Positions 16,011 through 28,029 are shown, counted from the first letter of the stretch. The stretch is DNA of 64,000 nucleotides from Raineyella sp044508675 (GCA_044508675.1 JBIQHF010000002.1:214715-278714); one strand, 5' to 3'. The notes: generated by a model not told the origin, from the sequence alone. A program made the numbers and translations.

Positions 16011-16574
16011 GTGTCCCGCAAGCAACTCCTGGAGCGCTGGCTGGATCCCCGGATCGACGAGCACCTGATCTCCGACGAGGGGGAGGTGGTGGTCGACGAG
16101 GTGGCGCACCACTGGGTGGTGATGGTCCGGCCGGTCGCGGTGGTGATGCTCGGGGTTGTCCTGATCCTGGCGATGCCGTTCGTCGGGGCGGCGTGGTGGT
16201 TGCTGCTCCTGCTCTCCATGTGGCCGGTGTCGTGGGGCCTGTACACGATTCAGTCGGAGTTCATGGATCGTTTCGTGATCACCAACATGCGCGTCTTTCG
16301 GGTCCACGGGGTCTTCAGCCAGCGCACCGCCACCGTCCCGATGTCACGGATCCTCGACATTGACGTGCACAAGCCCCTGCTGGGCCGCATCCTCGGCTAC
16401 GGCCACTTCACCTTCGAGTCCGCCGCCCAGGACCAGGGACTGCGTGACATCCGCTTCGTCGGCCGGCCCGACGAACGCGACCTGACCATCCAGCGGGTGA
16501 TCCAGCGCTCCGGCCAGCGCAAGTCCTTCAGTGTCACCGTGCGGGATCCGGAACGGGGCGACGACGGGACCTGA
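16011..16574 (+). CDS. PH domain-containing membrane protein
   Basis: A 187-aa protein with two hydrophobic helices (about 43-59 and 62-80; VVMLGVVLILAMPF, WWLLLLLSMWPVSW). These are followed by a bacterial PH-like domain beginning FMDRFVITNMRVFRVHGVFSQRTATVPMSRILDIDVHKPLLGRILGYG, typical of the YdbS/YdbT-type (bPH2) group. The function is not established. GTG 16011 follows GAGGAGG (16001-16007); GTG 15996 is an alternative. It converges with the YihY gene, ten bases apart. Confidence 0.78.
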   Translation: MSRKQLLERWLDPRIDEHLISDEGEVVVDEVAHHWVVMVRPVAVVMLGVVLILAMPFVGAAWWLLLLLSMWPVSWGLYTIQSEFMDRFVITNMRVFRVHGVFSQRTATVPMSRILDIDVHKPLLGRILGYGHFTFESAAQDQGLRDIRFVGRPDERDLTIQRVIQRSGQRKSFSVTVRDPERGDDGT

Positions 16575-16584
16575 GCGGCCCGGA

Positions 16585-17673
16585 TCATTGCGGGTCGGCG
16601 CCGCGACCGAAGCCCTGGACCGACCGGCGGCGATGCCGTCGCCCCTCCAGCACCAGGCGTCGACGACGGGCCGCGAACGGGGTGGATCGTTGGGTGTCGA
16701 TCGGCGGGGACAGTTGGTCGTCCTCGGCAGGCAACCCGGCGGCGAGCCGGCGCGCCCGCCCCAGTTCCGCGTTCAGCACCCCGCCGGTGATGACGGCCAG
16801 GTTGCATACCCACAACCACAGCAGCAGCACGATCGACCCGGACAGCGCCCCGTACGTCAGGTCGAGGCGCGGGGTCATCTGCGCGACGTACGCGGTCAGT
16901 GCCCAGGACGCGGATCCGCCGAGGACCACCGCGAGGACCGAGCCGGGCAGGATCCAGCGCAGGCCCTGGCTGCGGACATTCGGCCCCGAGCGGTAGATGA
17001 TCATCACGGTCAGCATCGAGACCAGGAGCAGGGCCGGCCACCGCAGTGCATTCCAGACCATGACCACGGTGTCGGGCAGCCCGATCATCGTGCCGAAGGC
17101 GGCCACGATCCCCGGGCTGCCGAGCAGGAAGACCGCGATCACCGCAGCCCCGACGATCAGGGCCAGGGTGGTGAAGTACTGGATCGGTGGCAGCAGCAAC
17201 AGCGGCCGGCCCTCCATCACCTCGTACACCCGGTTCAGCATCCGCCCGAGCGCGCCCAGGTAGACGCTGGCGGTGGCCACCGTGAAGACGATCATGATGA
17301 CCAGGGAGACCGGGGACAGTCCACGCTGGGAGAATCCGTACAGCGGCTGCTCGAGGGACTGTGCGACGGTCTCCGGGGCGACCGACCGCAGGACCGAGAC
17401 GATCAACCCGGCCGTGCGCTCGTCCAGGTCGATGAAGCTGAGCAGTGCCAGCACGATCATGAAGGCCGGAACCAGGGCAAGGACCGAGTAGAAGGTCAGG
17501 GCCGCCGCCAGGTCGATGCTCTGCAGGCGCAGGAAGCTGTCGAAGGCCCGCCGTACGGCGTACCACCACAGCGTTCCGCTGAGGTCACCCCAGCGGCGGG
17601 GAAGGTCGCCATGGGTGGGGAGGCCACGGTATCCCCCCACTCGAACCGGTCCGCCTCCGGGCATCTGCGTCAT
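16585..17673 (-). CDS. YihY/virulence factor BrkB family membrane protein
   Basis: A 362-aa polytopic inner-membrane protein with about six hydrophobic helices. The family signatures AAALTFYSVLALVPAFMIVLAL near residue 60 and the late helices TYGALSGSIVLLLWLWVCNLAVITGGVLNAEL are clear. Older annotations call the family RNase BN, which is incorrect; the role is probably transport or envelope-related. The C-terminal 60 residues are a basic, poorly conserved tail. Gene start ATG 17673. Confidence 0.85.
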   Translation of the reverse strand: MTQMPGGGPVRVGGYRGLPTHGDLPRRWGDLSGTLWWYAVRRAFDSFLRLQSIDLAAALTFYSVLALVPAFMIVLALLSFIDLDERTAGLIVSVLRSVAPETVAQSLEQPLYGFSQRGLSPVSLVIMIVFTVATASVYLGALGRMLNRVYEVMEGRPLLLLPPIQYFTTLALIVGAAVIAVFLLGSPGIVAAFGTMIGLPDTVVMVWNALRWPALLLVSMLTVMIIYRSGPNVRSQGLRWILPGSVLAVVLGGSASWALTAYVAQMTPRLDLTYGALSGSIVLLLWLWVCNLAVITGGVLNAELGRARRLAAGLPAEDDQLSPPIDTQRSTPFAARRRRLVLEGRRHRRRSVQGFGRGADPQ

Positions 17674-17768
17674 GGGGCGTTTGTACCACGGTCGGGGTAA
17701 CCCCGGCGCAGCCCGGCGCCGCCGCCGGTGGGGGCGGGGCGCGCGGGCTGCGGTGGGGGCCTCGGCGA

Positions 17769-19406
17769 TCAGGCCTCCAGTACGGTCGAGACCAACTGCT
17801 GGGCCTCCTGCTGCACCCGGGCGAGATGCTCGGCGCTGATCATCGACTCGGCGTAGATCTTGTACTTGTCCTCGGTGCCCGAGGGCCGCGCGGCGAACCA
17901 GGCGTGCTCGGTGGTGACCTTCAGCCCGCCGATCGCCGCGCCGTTGCCGGGTGCGTCGGTGAGGATCGCCGTGATCGGTTCGCCGGCGAGCGTGTCGACG
18001 GTGACGTCGGCGGGGCTGAGGTCCTTCAGTCGGGCCTTCTGCTCACGGGTCGCCTCGGCATCGGTCCGGGCGTAGTACGGCTGGCCGTGGGCGGCGACCA
18101 GTCCCGCGTACAGCTCGGAGGGGCTCTTGCCGGTCACGGCCCTGATCTCGCTGGCAAGCAGGTTGAGGATGATGCCGTCCTTGTCGGTGGTCCACGTGTG
18201 GCCGTCCAGGGTCAGGAACGAGGCGCCCGCCGACTCCTCCCCACCGAAGCCGATGGAGCCGTCGCCCAGGCCCGGCACGAACCACTTGAAGCCCACCGGG
18301 ACCTCGATCAGATCCCGGCCGATGTCCTCGGCGACCCGGTCGATCATCGACGACGACACCAGCGTCTTGCCGATGCCGCAGTCCGCCGGCCAGTTCGGGC
18401 GGTGCGTGAACAGGTAATGGATCGCGACCGACAGGTAGGCGTTCGGGTTCATCAGGCCGGCATCCGGGGTGACGATGCCGTGCCGGTCGGCGTCGGCATC
18501 GTTGCCGGTGGCGATGTCGTACTTGTCACGGTTGGCGATCAGCGAGGCCATCGCGTTCGGCGAGGAGCAGTCCATCCGGATCTTGCCGTCGGTGTCGAGG
18601 GTCATGAAGGACCAGGTCGGGTCCACCTCCTCGTTCACCACGGTCAGGTCCAGGCCGAGGTGCTCGGCGATGTACTGCCAGTACTGGACCGAGGCGCCGC
18701 CCATCGGGTCGGCACCGATCCGCACCCCGGCCCGGCGGATGGCGTCCAGGTCGATGACGTTGGCGAGGTCGGCGACGTACGGGGTGCGGTAGTCGAAGCG
18801 GGTGACCTTCGGGTCCGCCTCGGCGTACGGGAGGCGCTTGATCGCGCTCGGGTCGGCGATCAGGGCGTTGGCCCGTGCGGCGATGACGGAGGTCGCATCG
18901 GTGTCGGCCGGGCCACCGTGCGGGGGGTTGTACTTGATGCCGCCGTCGCGGGGCGGGTTGTGCGAGGGGGTGACCACGATGCCGTCGGCCGGTGCGTCCG
19001 CGGCCGCCTTGTCCCGGTTGTAGACCACGATCGCGCGGGACACGGCCGGGGTCGGCGTGTACTCGTCCTCGCGCTCGGCCCGTACGTCGACGCCATTGGC
19101 GACCAGCACCTCGATCGCCGTCCGCCACGCGGGCAGCGACAGCGCGTGGGTGTCCTTGCCCAGGTACAGCGGGCCGGTGAAGTCCTGCTCGGTCCGGTAC
19201 TCGACGATGGCCTGCGTGATGGCCGCGATGTGGGCATCGTTGAAGGCACCGTCCAGGCTGGAGCCGCGATGGCCCGAGGTGCCGAACACGACCTGCTGGC
19301 CCGGGTCGGTGGGATCGGGCGTGATGTCGGTGTACGCGGCGAGGACGTCGTCGACGTTGATGAGATCTTCGGGGAGGGCTGGCTGACCAGCACGTTCGTG
19401 AGCCAT
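17769..19406 (-). CDS. pgm: Phosphoglucomutase (alpha-D-glucose phosphate-specific)
   Basis: Interconverts glucose-1-phosphate and glucose-6-phosphate; 545 aa, the standard length. Visible are FGTSGHRGSS (41-50), the phosphoserine loop VTPSHNPP with Ser148, the metal loop GNDADADRHG, the sugar loop GFGGEESAGAS and the phosphate-binding RPSGTEDKYKIYAES. Start ATG 19406; the frame stays open far upstream but that part is not family-like. A CATGAT element lies six bases before the ATG. It links the glycogen genes that follow to central metabolism. Confidence 0.95.
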   Translation of the reverse strand: MAHERAGQPALPEDLINVDDVLAAYTDITPDPTDPGQQVVFGTSGHRGSSLDGAFNDAHIAAITQAIVEYRTEQDFTGPLYLGKDTHALSLPAWRTAIEVLVANGVDVRAEREDEYTPTPAVSRAIVVYNRDKAAADAPADGIVVTPSHNPPRDGGIKYNPPHGGPADTDATSVIAARANALIADPSAIKRLPYAEADPKVTRFDYRTPYVADLANVIDLDAIRRAGVRIGADPMGGASVQYWQYIAEHLGLDLTVVNEEVDPTWSFMTLDTDGKIRMDCSSPNAMASLIANRDKYDIATGNDADADRHGIVTPDAGLMNPNAYLSVAIHYLFTHRPNWPADCGIGKTLVSSSMIDRVAEDIGRDLIEVPVGFKWFVPGLGDGSIGFGGEESAGASFLTLDGHTWTTDKDGIILNLLASEIRAVTGKSPSELYAGLVAAHGQPYYARTDAEATREQKARLKDLSPADVTVDTLAGEPITAILTDAPGNGAAIGGLKVTTEHAWFAARPSGTEDKYKIYAESMISAEHLARVQQEAQQLVSTVLEA

Positions 19407-19562
19407 GAGGTCATCATGCCCCCTAGTAGTGTTGCCCCTGCAGGCTCCCCCGGACCTTTCCGGCAATTTCAACGAGAGTTCCCTGAGCGACTGTTCCGGC
19501 AGTGTCCGGTGTGGTCCGGCGCGGGGGAGCGGTATTTCGACGACGATGATCACGGAGCGACG

Positions 19563-20468
19563 ATGACTGATTCCACCTTCAACCGAACTGCTGCCATGGA
19601 TTTGTCCGGCTTCAAGCAGGGCGGCACAGCGCCGGGACGCGCCGGCGCCAGGAACACGTGGGTGGTGTCGGTCGACGAGACCAATCTGGAGGAGACGGTC
19701 CGCCGCTCCATGCAGTACCCGGTCGTCCTGGAGCTCACCTCGGCACGGGCCCAGGGCGCCGACCAGCTGTCGGCGGACCTGGCCGCCCTGGCGAACGCCG
19801 CCGAGGGTCGTTGGCTGCTGGCCCGGGTCGACTGCGATACCCATCCGCAGATCGCCGCTGCCCTCCAGGTCCAGGCGGTGCCGACGGTGATCGGCCTGCT
19901 GGCCGGCCAGGCCGTGCCGCTGTTCCAGGGGGTGGTGGGCCACAACGACGCTGCCAAGATGGTCGACCAGCTGCTGCAGGCCGCGCTGGCCAACGGCATC
20001 GCCGGTCGGGCCGAGCCGGTGGTGGTCGAGGCCGATGACGCCGCCCAGCCGGCACGTGACCCCAAGTACGCTGCGGCCGACGAGGCGATGTCAGCCGGTG
20101 ACTTCGCCGCGGCGGAGGAGGCTTTCGCTGCCCTGCTGAAGACCAATCCGGCCGACACCGAGGCGCGGATCGGCAAGGCCCAGGCCGGCCTGTGGGCCCG
20201 CGCCGGCAAGCTGAAGGCCGCCGAGGTGCAGGCCCGGCTGGCCGCGGACCCCAAGGACCCGGCGGCCGTGCTGGACGCCGCCGACCTGGACCTGGTCCAG
20301 GGCCGCCCGGATGCCGCCTTCAGCGGCGTCATCGGGCTGATCCGCGCCACCTTCGGGGAGGACCGGGAGCCCCTGCGCAAGCGTCTGCTCGAGCTGTTCG
20401 AGACCCTCGACCCGGCCGATCCGGCGGTGGCCAAGGCCCGCCGAGACCTGGCCAGCGCCCTGTTCTGA
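19563..20468 (+). CDS. Thioredoxin-fold/TPR co-chaperone-like protein (CnoX/YbbN-like), lacking CxxC
   Basis: A 301-aa protein. Residues about 30-145 form a thioredoxin fold (YPVVLELTSARAQGADQLSADL, LLARVDCDTHPQIAAALQVQAVPTVIGLLAGQ) with the cis-Pro in VPTV but no CxxC: the active-site position reads SARAQGAD. The C-terminal 140 residues are TPR-like helices (AAADEAMSAGDFAAAEEAFAAL). This is the architecture of YbbN/CnoX, which acts as a holdase for GroEL or DnaK. ATG 19563 follows GGAGCGAC. Divergent from pgm. Confidence 0.82.
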   Translation: MTDSTFNRTAAMDLSGFKQGGTAPGRAGARNTWVVSVDETNLEETVRRSMQYPVVLELTSARAQGADQLSADLAALANAAEGRWLLARVDCDTHPQIAAALQVQAVPTVIGLLAGQAVPLFQGVVGHNDAAKMVDQLLQAALANGIAGRAEPVVVEADDAAQPARDPKYAAADEAMSAGDFAAAEEAFAALLKTNPADTEARIGKAQAGLWARAGKLKAAEVQARLAADPKDPAAVLDAADLDLVQGRPDAAFSGVIGLIRATFGEDREPLRKRLLELFETLDPADPAVAKARRDLASALF

Positions 20469-20491
20469 TCGGGCCGCGCCCCCGGACGCCG

Positions 20492-20525
20492 GAGGCCGCC
20501 CACCACGCGCGTGGTGGGCGGCCTC
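20492..20525. terminator. 34-bp perfect palindrome, bidirectional terminator
   Basis: A perfectly self-complementary stretch beginning GAGGCCGCCCACCACGCG and ending GGCGGCCTC. It lies in the convergent gap between the CnoX-like gene and glgB. Confidence 0.7.
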
Positions 20526-20549
20526 GTCGTTCCGGTGCAGGAGGAGGGA

Positions 20550-22463
20550 TCAGCCCTCGATCAGCTTCGCCGCCTCGCGGGTGAACCACACCGCACCCAG
20601 CGGGGGCACCACGACCGAGGCGCTCTGGCGCAGCCCGTTGTTCGAGATCTCATCGGTGTGGATCTCACCGAGGTTGCCCCACTCACCGGAGCCGTCGTAC
20701 GTCTCGGCATCGGTGTTGAGCACCTCCTTCCAGGTGCCCGGCATCGGCAGCCCGATGCGGTAGTTCGCGTGCGGGACCGGCGAGAAGTTGAACACCCCGG
20801 CCAGGGCGTTGCCGTCCCGGTCGAAGCGGACGAAGCTGAACACGTTCGCGGCCGCGTCGTCGGCGTTGATCCAACGAAAACCGGCCGGGTCCTGGTCCAG
20901 CTGCCACAGGGCCGGGGTGGCCTTGTAGATGGTGTTGAGGTCCTTGACCAGCTCCTGCAGGCCGTGGTGGCCCCAGTGCGGCTGCGCCATCCAGTCCACG
21001 CCCTGGAACTCGTTGAACTCCTCGCGCTGGCCGATCTCACAGCCCTGGAACAGCAGCTGCTTGCCCGGGTGGGCCCACATGAACGCGTAGTAGGCCCGCA
21101 GCGTGGCGAACTTCTGCCACTCGTCGCCGGGAACCTTGCCGAACATCGAGCCCTTGCCGTGCACGACCTCGTCGTGGCTGATCGGCAGGACGAAGTTCTC
21201 CGAATACTGGTAGACCATCGCGAAGGTCATGTTGTTGTGGTGGTACTGGCGGTGGATCGGCTCGTGCTCGATGTAGCGGAGCGTGTCGTTCATCCAGCCC
21301 ATGTTCCACTTGAAGCCGAAGCCCAGGCCACCCTGGTCGACCGGCTTGCTGATGCCCGGGAAAGAGGTGGACTCCTCGGCGATCATCACGCAGCCGGGCT
21401 CGCGCTCGTACATGTGGCGGTTGGTGTAGCGCAGGAGGTCGATGGCCTCCAGGTTCTCGTTGCCACCGTACTGGTTCGGCACCCACTGGCCCTCCTCACG
21501 GGAGTAGTCCAGGTACAGCATCGACGCGACGGCGTCGACCCGCAGGCCGTCGACGTGGAACTCGCTCAGCCAGTACAGCGCGTTGGAGACCAGGAAGCTC
21601 TTCACCTCGTTGCGGCCGAAGTTGAAGATGTAGGTGCCCCAGTCGGGATGCTCGCCCAGCCGCGGGTCCGCGTGCTCGTACAGGGCGGTGCCGTCGAAGC
21701 GGCCCAGCGCCCACTCGTCCTTCGGGAAGTGGCCCGGGACCCAGTCCATGATCACGCCGATGCCGGCCTGGTGGAGCCGGTCGATCAGGAACCGCAGGTC
21801 GTCCGGGCTGCCGAACTTCGACATCGGGGCGAAGTAGCCGGTCACCTGGTAGCCCCACGACCCGGAGAACGGGTGCTGGGCCAGCGGCATGAACTCGACG
21901 TGCGTGTAGCCCTGCCACTTCACGTACTCGACCAGATCCTCGGCGAGCTCCTGGTAGGTCTTGCCGGGCTTCCACGACCCGATGTGCACCTCGTAGATGC
22001 TCATCGGCTCCTGCCACAGCTGGGTGTGGCGACGCCGTTCCATCCAGCCCTGGTCGTGCCAGGGGTAGTTGTCGACCGCCACGATGGAGGAAGTGTTCGG
22101 CGGGCCCTCGGCCTTGCGGGCCATCGGGTCGGCCTTCTCGTGCCACCGCCCGTCGGCACCCAGGATGCGGAACTTGTACATCGCCCCCTCGCCGATGCCC
22201 TCGACGAAGCAGCCCCAGACGCCCGAGCCCGGGATGAGTTGCATGACGTCCGCGCCGTTCGACCAGTAGTTCCAGTCGCCGACGAGGTGGACTTCCTTGG
22301 CGTTCGGTGCCCAGACCGCGAAGCGCGTCCCGTGCAGGGTCCCCCGCTCGTCGTCCTCGACCGTGCACAGGTGGGCGCCGAGCCGGCGCCACACCTCGGT
22401 GTCGCCGCCCTGGTGGAACCCCTCCAGGTCCCATCCCGTCAGTCCGCCAAAGTAGTCGTGCAT
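20550..22463 (-). CDS. glgB: 1,4-alpha-glucan branching enzyme GlgB
   Basis: GH13 branching enzyme that introduces alpha-1,6 branches into the glucan; 637 aa. An N-terminal CBM48 (FAVWAPNAKEVHLVGDWNYW) is followed by the barrel with nucleophile Asp310 in DGLRVDAVASMLYLDY, acid/base Glu363 in IAEEST, and SHDEVVHGKGSM carrying the transition-state Asp. It lacks the longer N-terminal module of some actinobacterial GlgBs. GGAGGAG precedes ATG 22463, two bases after the maltokinase stop. Last gene of the glgE-treS-mak-glgB operon. Confidence 0.95.
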   Translation of the reverse strand: MHDYFGGLTGWDLEGFHQGGDTEVWRRLGAHLCTVEDDERGTLHGTRFAVWAPNAKEVHLVGDWNYWSNGADVMQLIPGSGVWGCFVEGIGEGAMYKFRILGADGRWHEKADPMARKAEGPPNTSSIVAVDNYPWHDQGWMERRRHTQLWQEPMSIYEVHIGSWKPGKTYQELAEDLVEYVKWQGYTHVEFMPLAQHPFSGSWGYQVTGYFAPMSKFGSPDDLRFLIDRLHQAGIGVIMDWVPGHFPKDEWALGRFDGTALYEHADPRLGEHPDWGTYIFNFGRNEVKSFLVSNALYWLSEFHVDGLRVDAVASMLYLDYSREEGQWVPNQYGGNENLEAIDLLRYTNRHMYEREPGCVMIAEESTSFPGISKPVDQGGLGFGFKWNMGWMNDTLRYIEHEPIHRQYHHNNMTFAMVYQYSENFVLPISHDEVVHGKGSMFGKVPGDEWQKFATLRAYYAFMWAHPGKQLLFQGCEIGQREEFNEFQGVDWMAQPHWGHHGLQELVKDLNTIYKATPALWQLDQDPAGFRWINADDAAANVFSFVRFDRDGNALAGVFNFSPVPHANYRIGLPMPGTWKEVLNTDAETYDGSGEWGNLGEIHTDEISNNGLRQSASVVVPPLGAVWFTREAAKLIEG

Positions 22464-22465
22464 GC

Positions 22466-23875
22466 TTACTTCTCCTCCTGGATGGGTGACTGCTCGTCGT
22501 TGTTGTCCAGCGACGGTGACACGATCTCCGCGACCGCCCGGAGCGGGATGGACACCCAGTCGGGACGGTTCCGGATCTCGTAGAAAACCTCGTACACGGC
22601 CTTGTCAGCCTCGTACGCTCGTAAGACTGCCAGATCGAAGTCGGTCGGCATTCCCTGGTGGTAGGCCTCCAGGAATGCGGTGCGGCACTGTTGCCGCCAC
22701 TGCTCGGCGGCCTCGGGCCGGACCGCGGAATTGCGCTGGGCCGCGGCCGCCGCGTAGTCGAAGGAACGCAGCATCCCGGCCACGTCCCGCCACGGCGAGT
22801 CCGGGGCCACCCGCTCGGCGAGCGTCTTCAGCGGCTCACCCTCGAAGTCGATCACCCGCCAGCCGTCCGGCGTACGCAGCACCTGGCCCAGGTGGAAGTC
22901 GCCGTGGACGCGCTGGACCTGGATCTTGTGGTCCTCCAGGGCGGAGAAGACCCCGCCGAGCTCGGTCCCGTACGGCAGCAACTGCGGGGCCGCCCCGCAG
23001 GCACTGTCCAGCCGCTCACCCATCTGCTCGCCGATCGGCCCGGCCTTGACCCTGGAGGTCGGGAATTGGTGCGCCAGGCCCTGGTGGATCTCGCGCAGGG
23101 CCCGGCCCATGGCCGCAGCAGCGGCGGAGAAGTCCGCGCCGGCCGCGCAGGCCTCGACCGCCAGGGTCCAGCCGTCCTGGGCGTCCCGGAACCGTTCGAC
23201 CAGCATCGCCAGGTCCGCGGACCGTTCGTCGCTGAGCTCGCTCCACTCGGCCTCGGTCCAGCCGTACAGCACGGCGGTCGAGCTGCCCGGCTCCTTGCCC
23301 AGCGCCGAGTGCACCGCAATATCGGGATTGCGGCCCATCTCGAGACGCCGGAAGATCTTCAGCATCAGCGCGTCGCCGAAGAAGACCGAGGTGTTCGACT
23401 GCTCGCCGCGAAACGGTCGCGGGGACAGGTCGGCGCGGGGCAGGTCGACCAGGGCATGGTGGCGCACCGAGCCGTCCTGGTTGGAGATCGGCTTGGGGGT
23501 GGTCGTCATCGTGGCCAGCACCAGCCCCATCGCCTCGGGGTCCTCGGGGGCGTCGACGATCTCGAACTCGCCCTGGCTGCCGGTGACCTCCGGGTCGGTG
23601 CACGGCCCGTACGACCCGCGGGCGGGGGTCGGGCCCAGGCGGCGGACCGCCAGCAGGAACTGGTAGGTGTCCGTCGCGGCGGGACGGACGTCGTCGTGGG
23701 CCACCGTCACCAGTACGGGCCGGACGCCGACGAGCTTGCCGGGTCCCACGTCCTTGGCCACGCCGTACCAGGGCAGCGCCGTCACCTGCAGCACCCGGAG
23801 TGGGCGGCCCTTGCCCGCATACCACCGGGCCCGGACCAGCTCCCGCGCCGCCAGCTCAGCGAACATCTCAGCCAT
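22466..23875 (-). CDS. mak: Maltokinase (Mak/Pep2)
   Basis: Phosphorylates maltose at C1 with ATP to give maltose-1-phosphate, the GlgE donor; 469 aa. The aminoglycoside-phosphotransferase-like core has VQRVHGDFHLGQVLR (catalytic Asp) and GWRVIDFEGEPLKTLAERVAPDSPWRDVAGMLRSF, diagnostic for maltokinases. The N-terminal RWYAGKGRP is also typical. It overlaps the treS stop by eight bases with AGAGG upstream of ATG 23875, indicating translational coupling. In many genomes mak is fused to treS; here the two are separate. Confidence 0.94.
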   Translation of the reverse strand: MAEMFAELAARELVRARWYAGKGRPLRVLQVTALPWYGVAKDVGPGKLVGVRPVLVTVAHDDVRPAATDTYQFLLAVRRLGPTPARGSYGPCTDPEVTGSQGEFEIVDAPEDPEAMGLVLATMTTTPKPISNQDGSVRHHALVDLPRADLSPRPFRGEQSNTSVFFGDALMLKIFRRLEMGRNPDIAVHSALGKEPGSSTAVLYGWTEAEWSELSDERSADLAMLVERFRDAQDGWTLAVEACAAGADFSAAAAAMGRALREIHQGLAHQFPTSRVKAGPIGEQMGERLDSACGAAPQLLPYGTELGGVFSALEDHKIQVQRVHGDFHLGQVLRTPDGWRVIDFEGEPLKTLAERVAPDSPWRDVAGMLRSFDYAAAAAQRNSAVRPEAAEQWRQQCRTAFLEAYHQGMPTDFDLAVLRAYEADKAVYEVFYEIRNRPDWVSIPLRAVAEIVSPSLDNNDEQSPIQEEK

Positions 23876-25631
23876 CTGATACCTCTCCGCTCGTCCTTGC
23901 CTCCATGGTCCCCCTCACCGCCCCGCTGAGCACCGGCTCGCCCGGACCCGACGACTGCGCGGGACCGGCGACCACCACCGGTGCCAACTCCTCGCGCTCC
24001 TGCAACACCAGCCAGATGAAGCCGTGGCCGGTGAGCTGGATCGTGTACGGTTCCTCGCCGATCGTCGGATGCTCCTCGTCACGGGCGAGGTGGCGGGGCG
24101 TACGACCCGCGTACGCCGACAGGTCGAGGGTGACCTGCTGTGTCTGCGGTGACAGGTTGTTCAGGCACAGCACCGTCTCGTCGCCGTCATGGCGCAGGAA
24201 GGTGAACACCGCGGTGTTGTCCCCGCCCAGGTCGGTGAAGTCGCCGGTGCCGAACACCGGATGTGCCCGACGGATCACCAGCATGGCGCGAACCCACTGC
24301 AGAAGCGAGCCGGGGTCCATCATCTGTGCCTCGACGTTGACCATCGAGCGGTCGTACTCCGGGTCGACGATCAGCGGCAGGTAGAAGTCCGTCTCCGGGG
24401 CGGTCGAGAAGCCGGCGCCGGGAGCGTCCCGCCACTGCATCGGAGTGCGGACCCCGTCCCGGTCGTTCAGCCAGATGTTGTCGCCCATCCCGATCTCATC
24501 GCCGTAGTACAGGCAGGGGGAGCCTGGCAGCGCCAGCAGCAGGGCGTGCAGCAACCGGATCCGAGTCGGGTCGCCGTCGACCAGCGGCGCGAGGCGCCGG
24601 CGAATCCCGATGTTGCACTTCATCCGAGGGTCGGGGGCGTACTCGCGCCACATGTAGTCGCGGTCCTCGGTCGAGACCATCTCCAGGGTCAGCTCGTCGT
24701 GGTTGCGCAGGAACGTGCCCCACTGGCACCCGTCGGGGATCGGCGGGGTGTCGGCGAGGATCTCGGAGATGCAGGTCCGGTCGGCCTGCTGCAACCCCAT
24801 GTAGAGCCGCGGCATCACAGGGAAGTGGAAGGCCATCTGGCACTCGTCGCCGTCCCCGAAGTACTCGACCACGTCGTGCGGCCACTGGTTCGCCTCGCAC
24901 AGCAGCACGACGCCGGGATAGTTCTCGTCCAGCTCCCGACGGACCGCCTTGAGCAGATCGTGGGTGCCGGGCAGGTTCTCGCAGTCGGTCCCGTCCTCCT
25001 CGACCAGGTAGGGCACGGCGTCCAGGCGGAACCCGTCGATGCCCATGTCGGCCCAGAACCGCAGTGCGGACAGCATCTCGTCCAGGACCCGGGGATTCTC
25101 GAAGTTGAGGTCCGGCTGGTGGTGGTAGAAGCGGTGCCAGAAGTACTGGCCGCGCACCTGGTCGTAGCTCCAGTTGGAGGGCTCGGAGTCGACGAAGATC
25201 ACCCGGGCATCCAGGTACTCGTCCGGCTCGTCGCGCCACACGTAGTAGTCGCCGTACGGGCCGTCGGGATCGCTGCGTGACTCCTGGAACCAGTGGTGCT
25301 GGTCCGAGGTGTGGTTCATCACGAAGTCGATGATGATCCGGATGCCCCGCTCGTGAGCGTTCTCCACGAACGTACGAAAGTCCTCGAGGGTGCCCAGTTC
25401 GGGCATGATCCCGCGATAGTCCGACACGTCGTACCCGCCGTCGGCCAGCGGTGACGGGAAGAACGGCGGCAGCCACAGGCAGTCGACCCCCAGCCACTGG
25501 AGGTAGTCCAGGCGCTCTGCCAGTCCGGCGAGGTCGCCGATGCCGTCTCCATCGGAATCCGAGAAGTTGCGGATCATCACCTCGTAGAAGACAGCGGTCC
25601 GGAACCACTGCGTCTCGGCTGCCGCCGTCAT
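23868..25631 (-). CDS. treS: Trehalose synthase TreS (maltose alpha-D-glucosyltransferase)
   Basis: GH13_16 enzyme interconverting trehalose and maltose, 587 aa. It opens WFRTAVFYEVMIRNFSDSDG, characteristic of TreS. The barrel motifs are IIIDFVMNHTSDQH, the nucleophile strand GIDGFRLDAVPYL, the acid/base LLCEANQW and FLRNHDELTLEM; LYYGDEIGMGDNIWLNDRDGVRTPMQW follows. The last 40 residues (after LQEREEL) are a low-complexity Pro/Gly tail without a kinase domain. Ten bases separate it from glgE; GGGGGA precedes ATG 25631. Confidence 0.95.
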   Translation of the reverse strand: MTAAAETQWFRTAVFYEVMIRNFSDSDGDGIGDLAGLAERLDYLQWLGVDCLWLPPFFPSPLADGGYDVSDYRGIMPELGTLEDFRTFVENAHERGIRIIIDFVMNHTSDQHHWFQESRSDPDGPYGDYYVWRDEPDEYLDARVIFVDSEPSNWSYDQVRGQYFWHRFYHHQPDLNFENPRVLDEMLSALRFWADMGIDGFRLDAVPYLVEEDGTDCENLPGTHDLLKAVRRELDENYPGVVLLCEANQWPHDVVEYFGDGDECQMAFHFPVMPRLYMGLQQADRTCISEILADTPPIPDGCQWGTFLRNHDELTLEMVSTEDRDYMWREYAPDPRMKCNIGIRRRLAPLVDGDPTRIRLLHALLLALPGSPCLYYGDEIGMGDNIWLNDRDGVRTPMQWRDAPGAGFSTAPETDFYLPLIVDPEYDRSMVNVEAQMMDPGSLLQWVRAMLVIRRAHPVFGTGDFTDLGGDNTAVFTFLRHDGDETVLCLNNLSPQTQQVTLDLSAYAGRTPRHLARDEEHPTIGEEPYTIQLTGHGFIWLVLQEREELAPVVVAGPAQSSGPGEPVLSGAVRGTMEARTSGEVSDG

Positions 25632-25641
25632 GGTCCCCCGG

Positions 25642-27918
<2,277 letters not shown>

Positions 27919-27924
27919 GACAAC

Positions 27925-27930
27925 AACCTA
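27925..27930 (-). promoter_or_regulatory. -10 element, leaderless promoter of the glgE-treS-mak-glgB operon
   Basis: TAGGTT on the minus strand ends six bases before GTG 27918. Confidence 0.55.
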
Positions 27931-28029
27931 GCGGGAAGCCAGTCCGCGGGACCACAACACGGACGCTTGTTGCCACCATGCGGGCCGGGCGCGGTGGCAC
28001 CCGATGGGAGTCCGTGGCCGGGTCCTCGC

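Noticed and set aside
19407..19943. Upstream extension of the pgm reading frame (to 724 aa)
   Set aside because: The extension runs through the promoter and coding region of the divergent CnoX-like gene and is unlike phosphoglucomutases; ATG 19406 gives the standard length.
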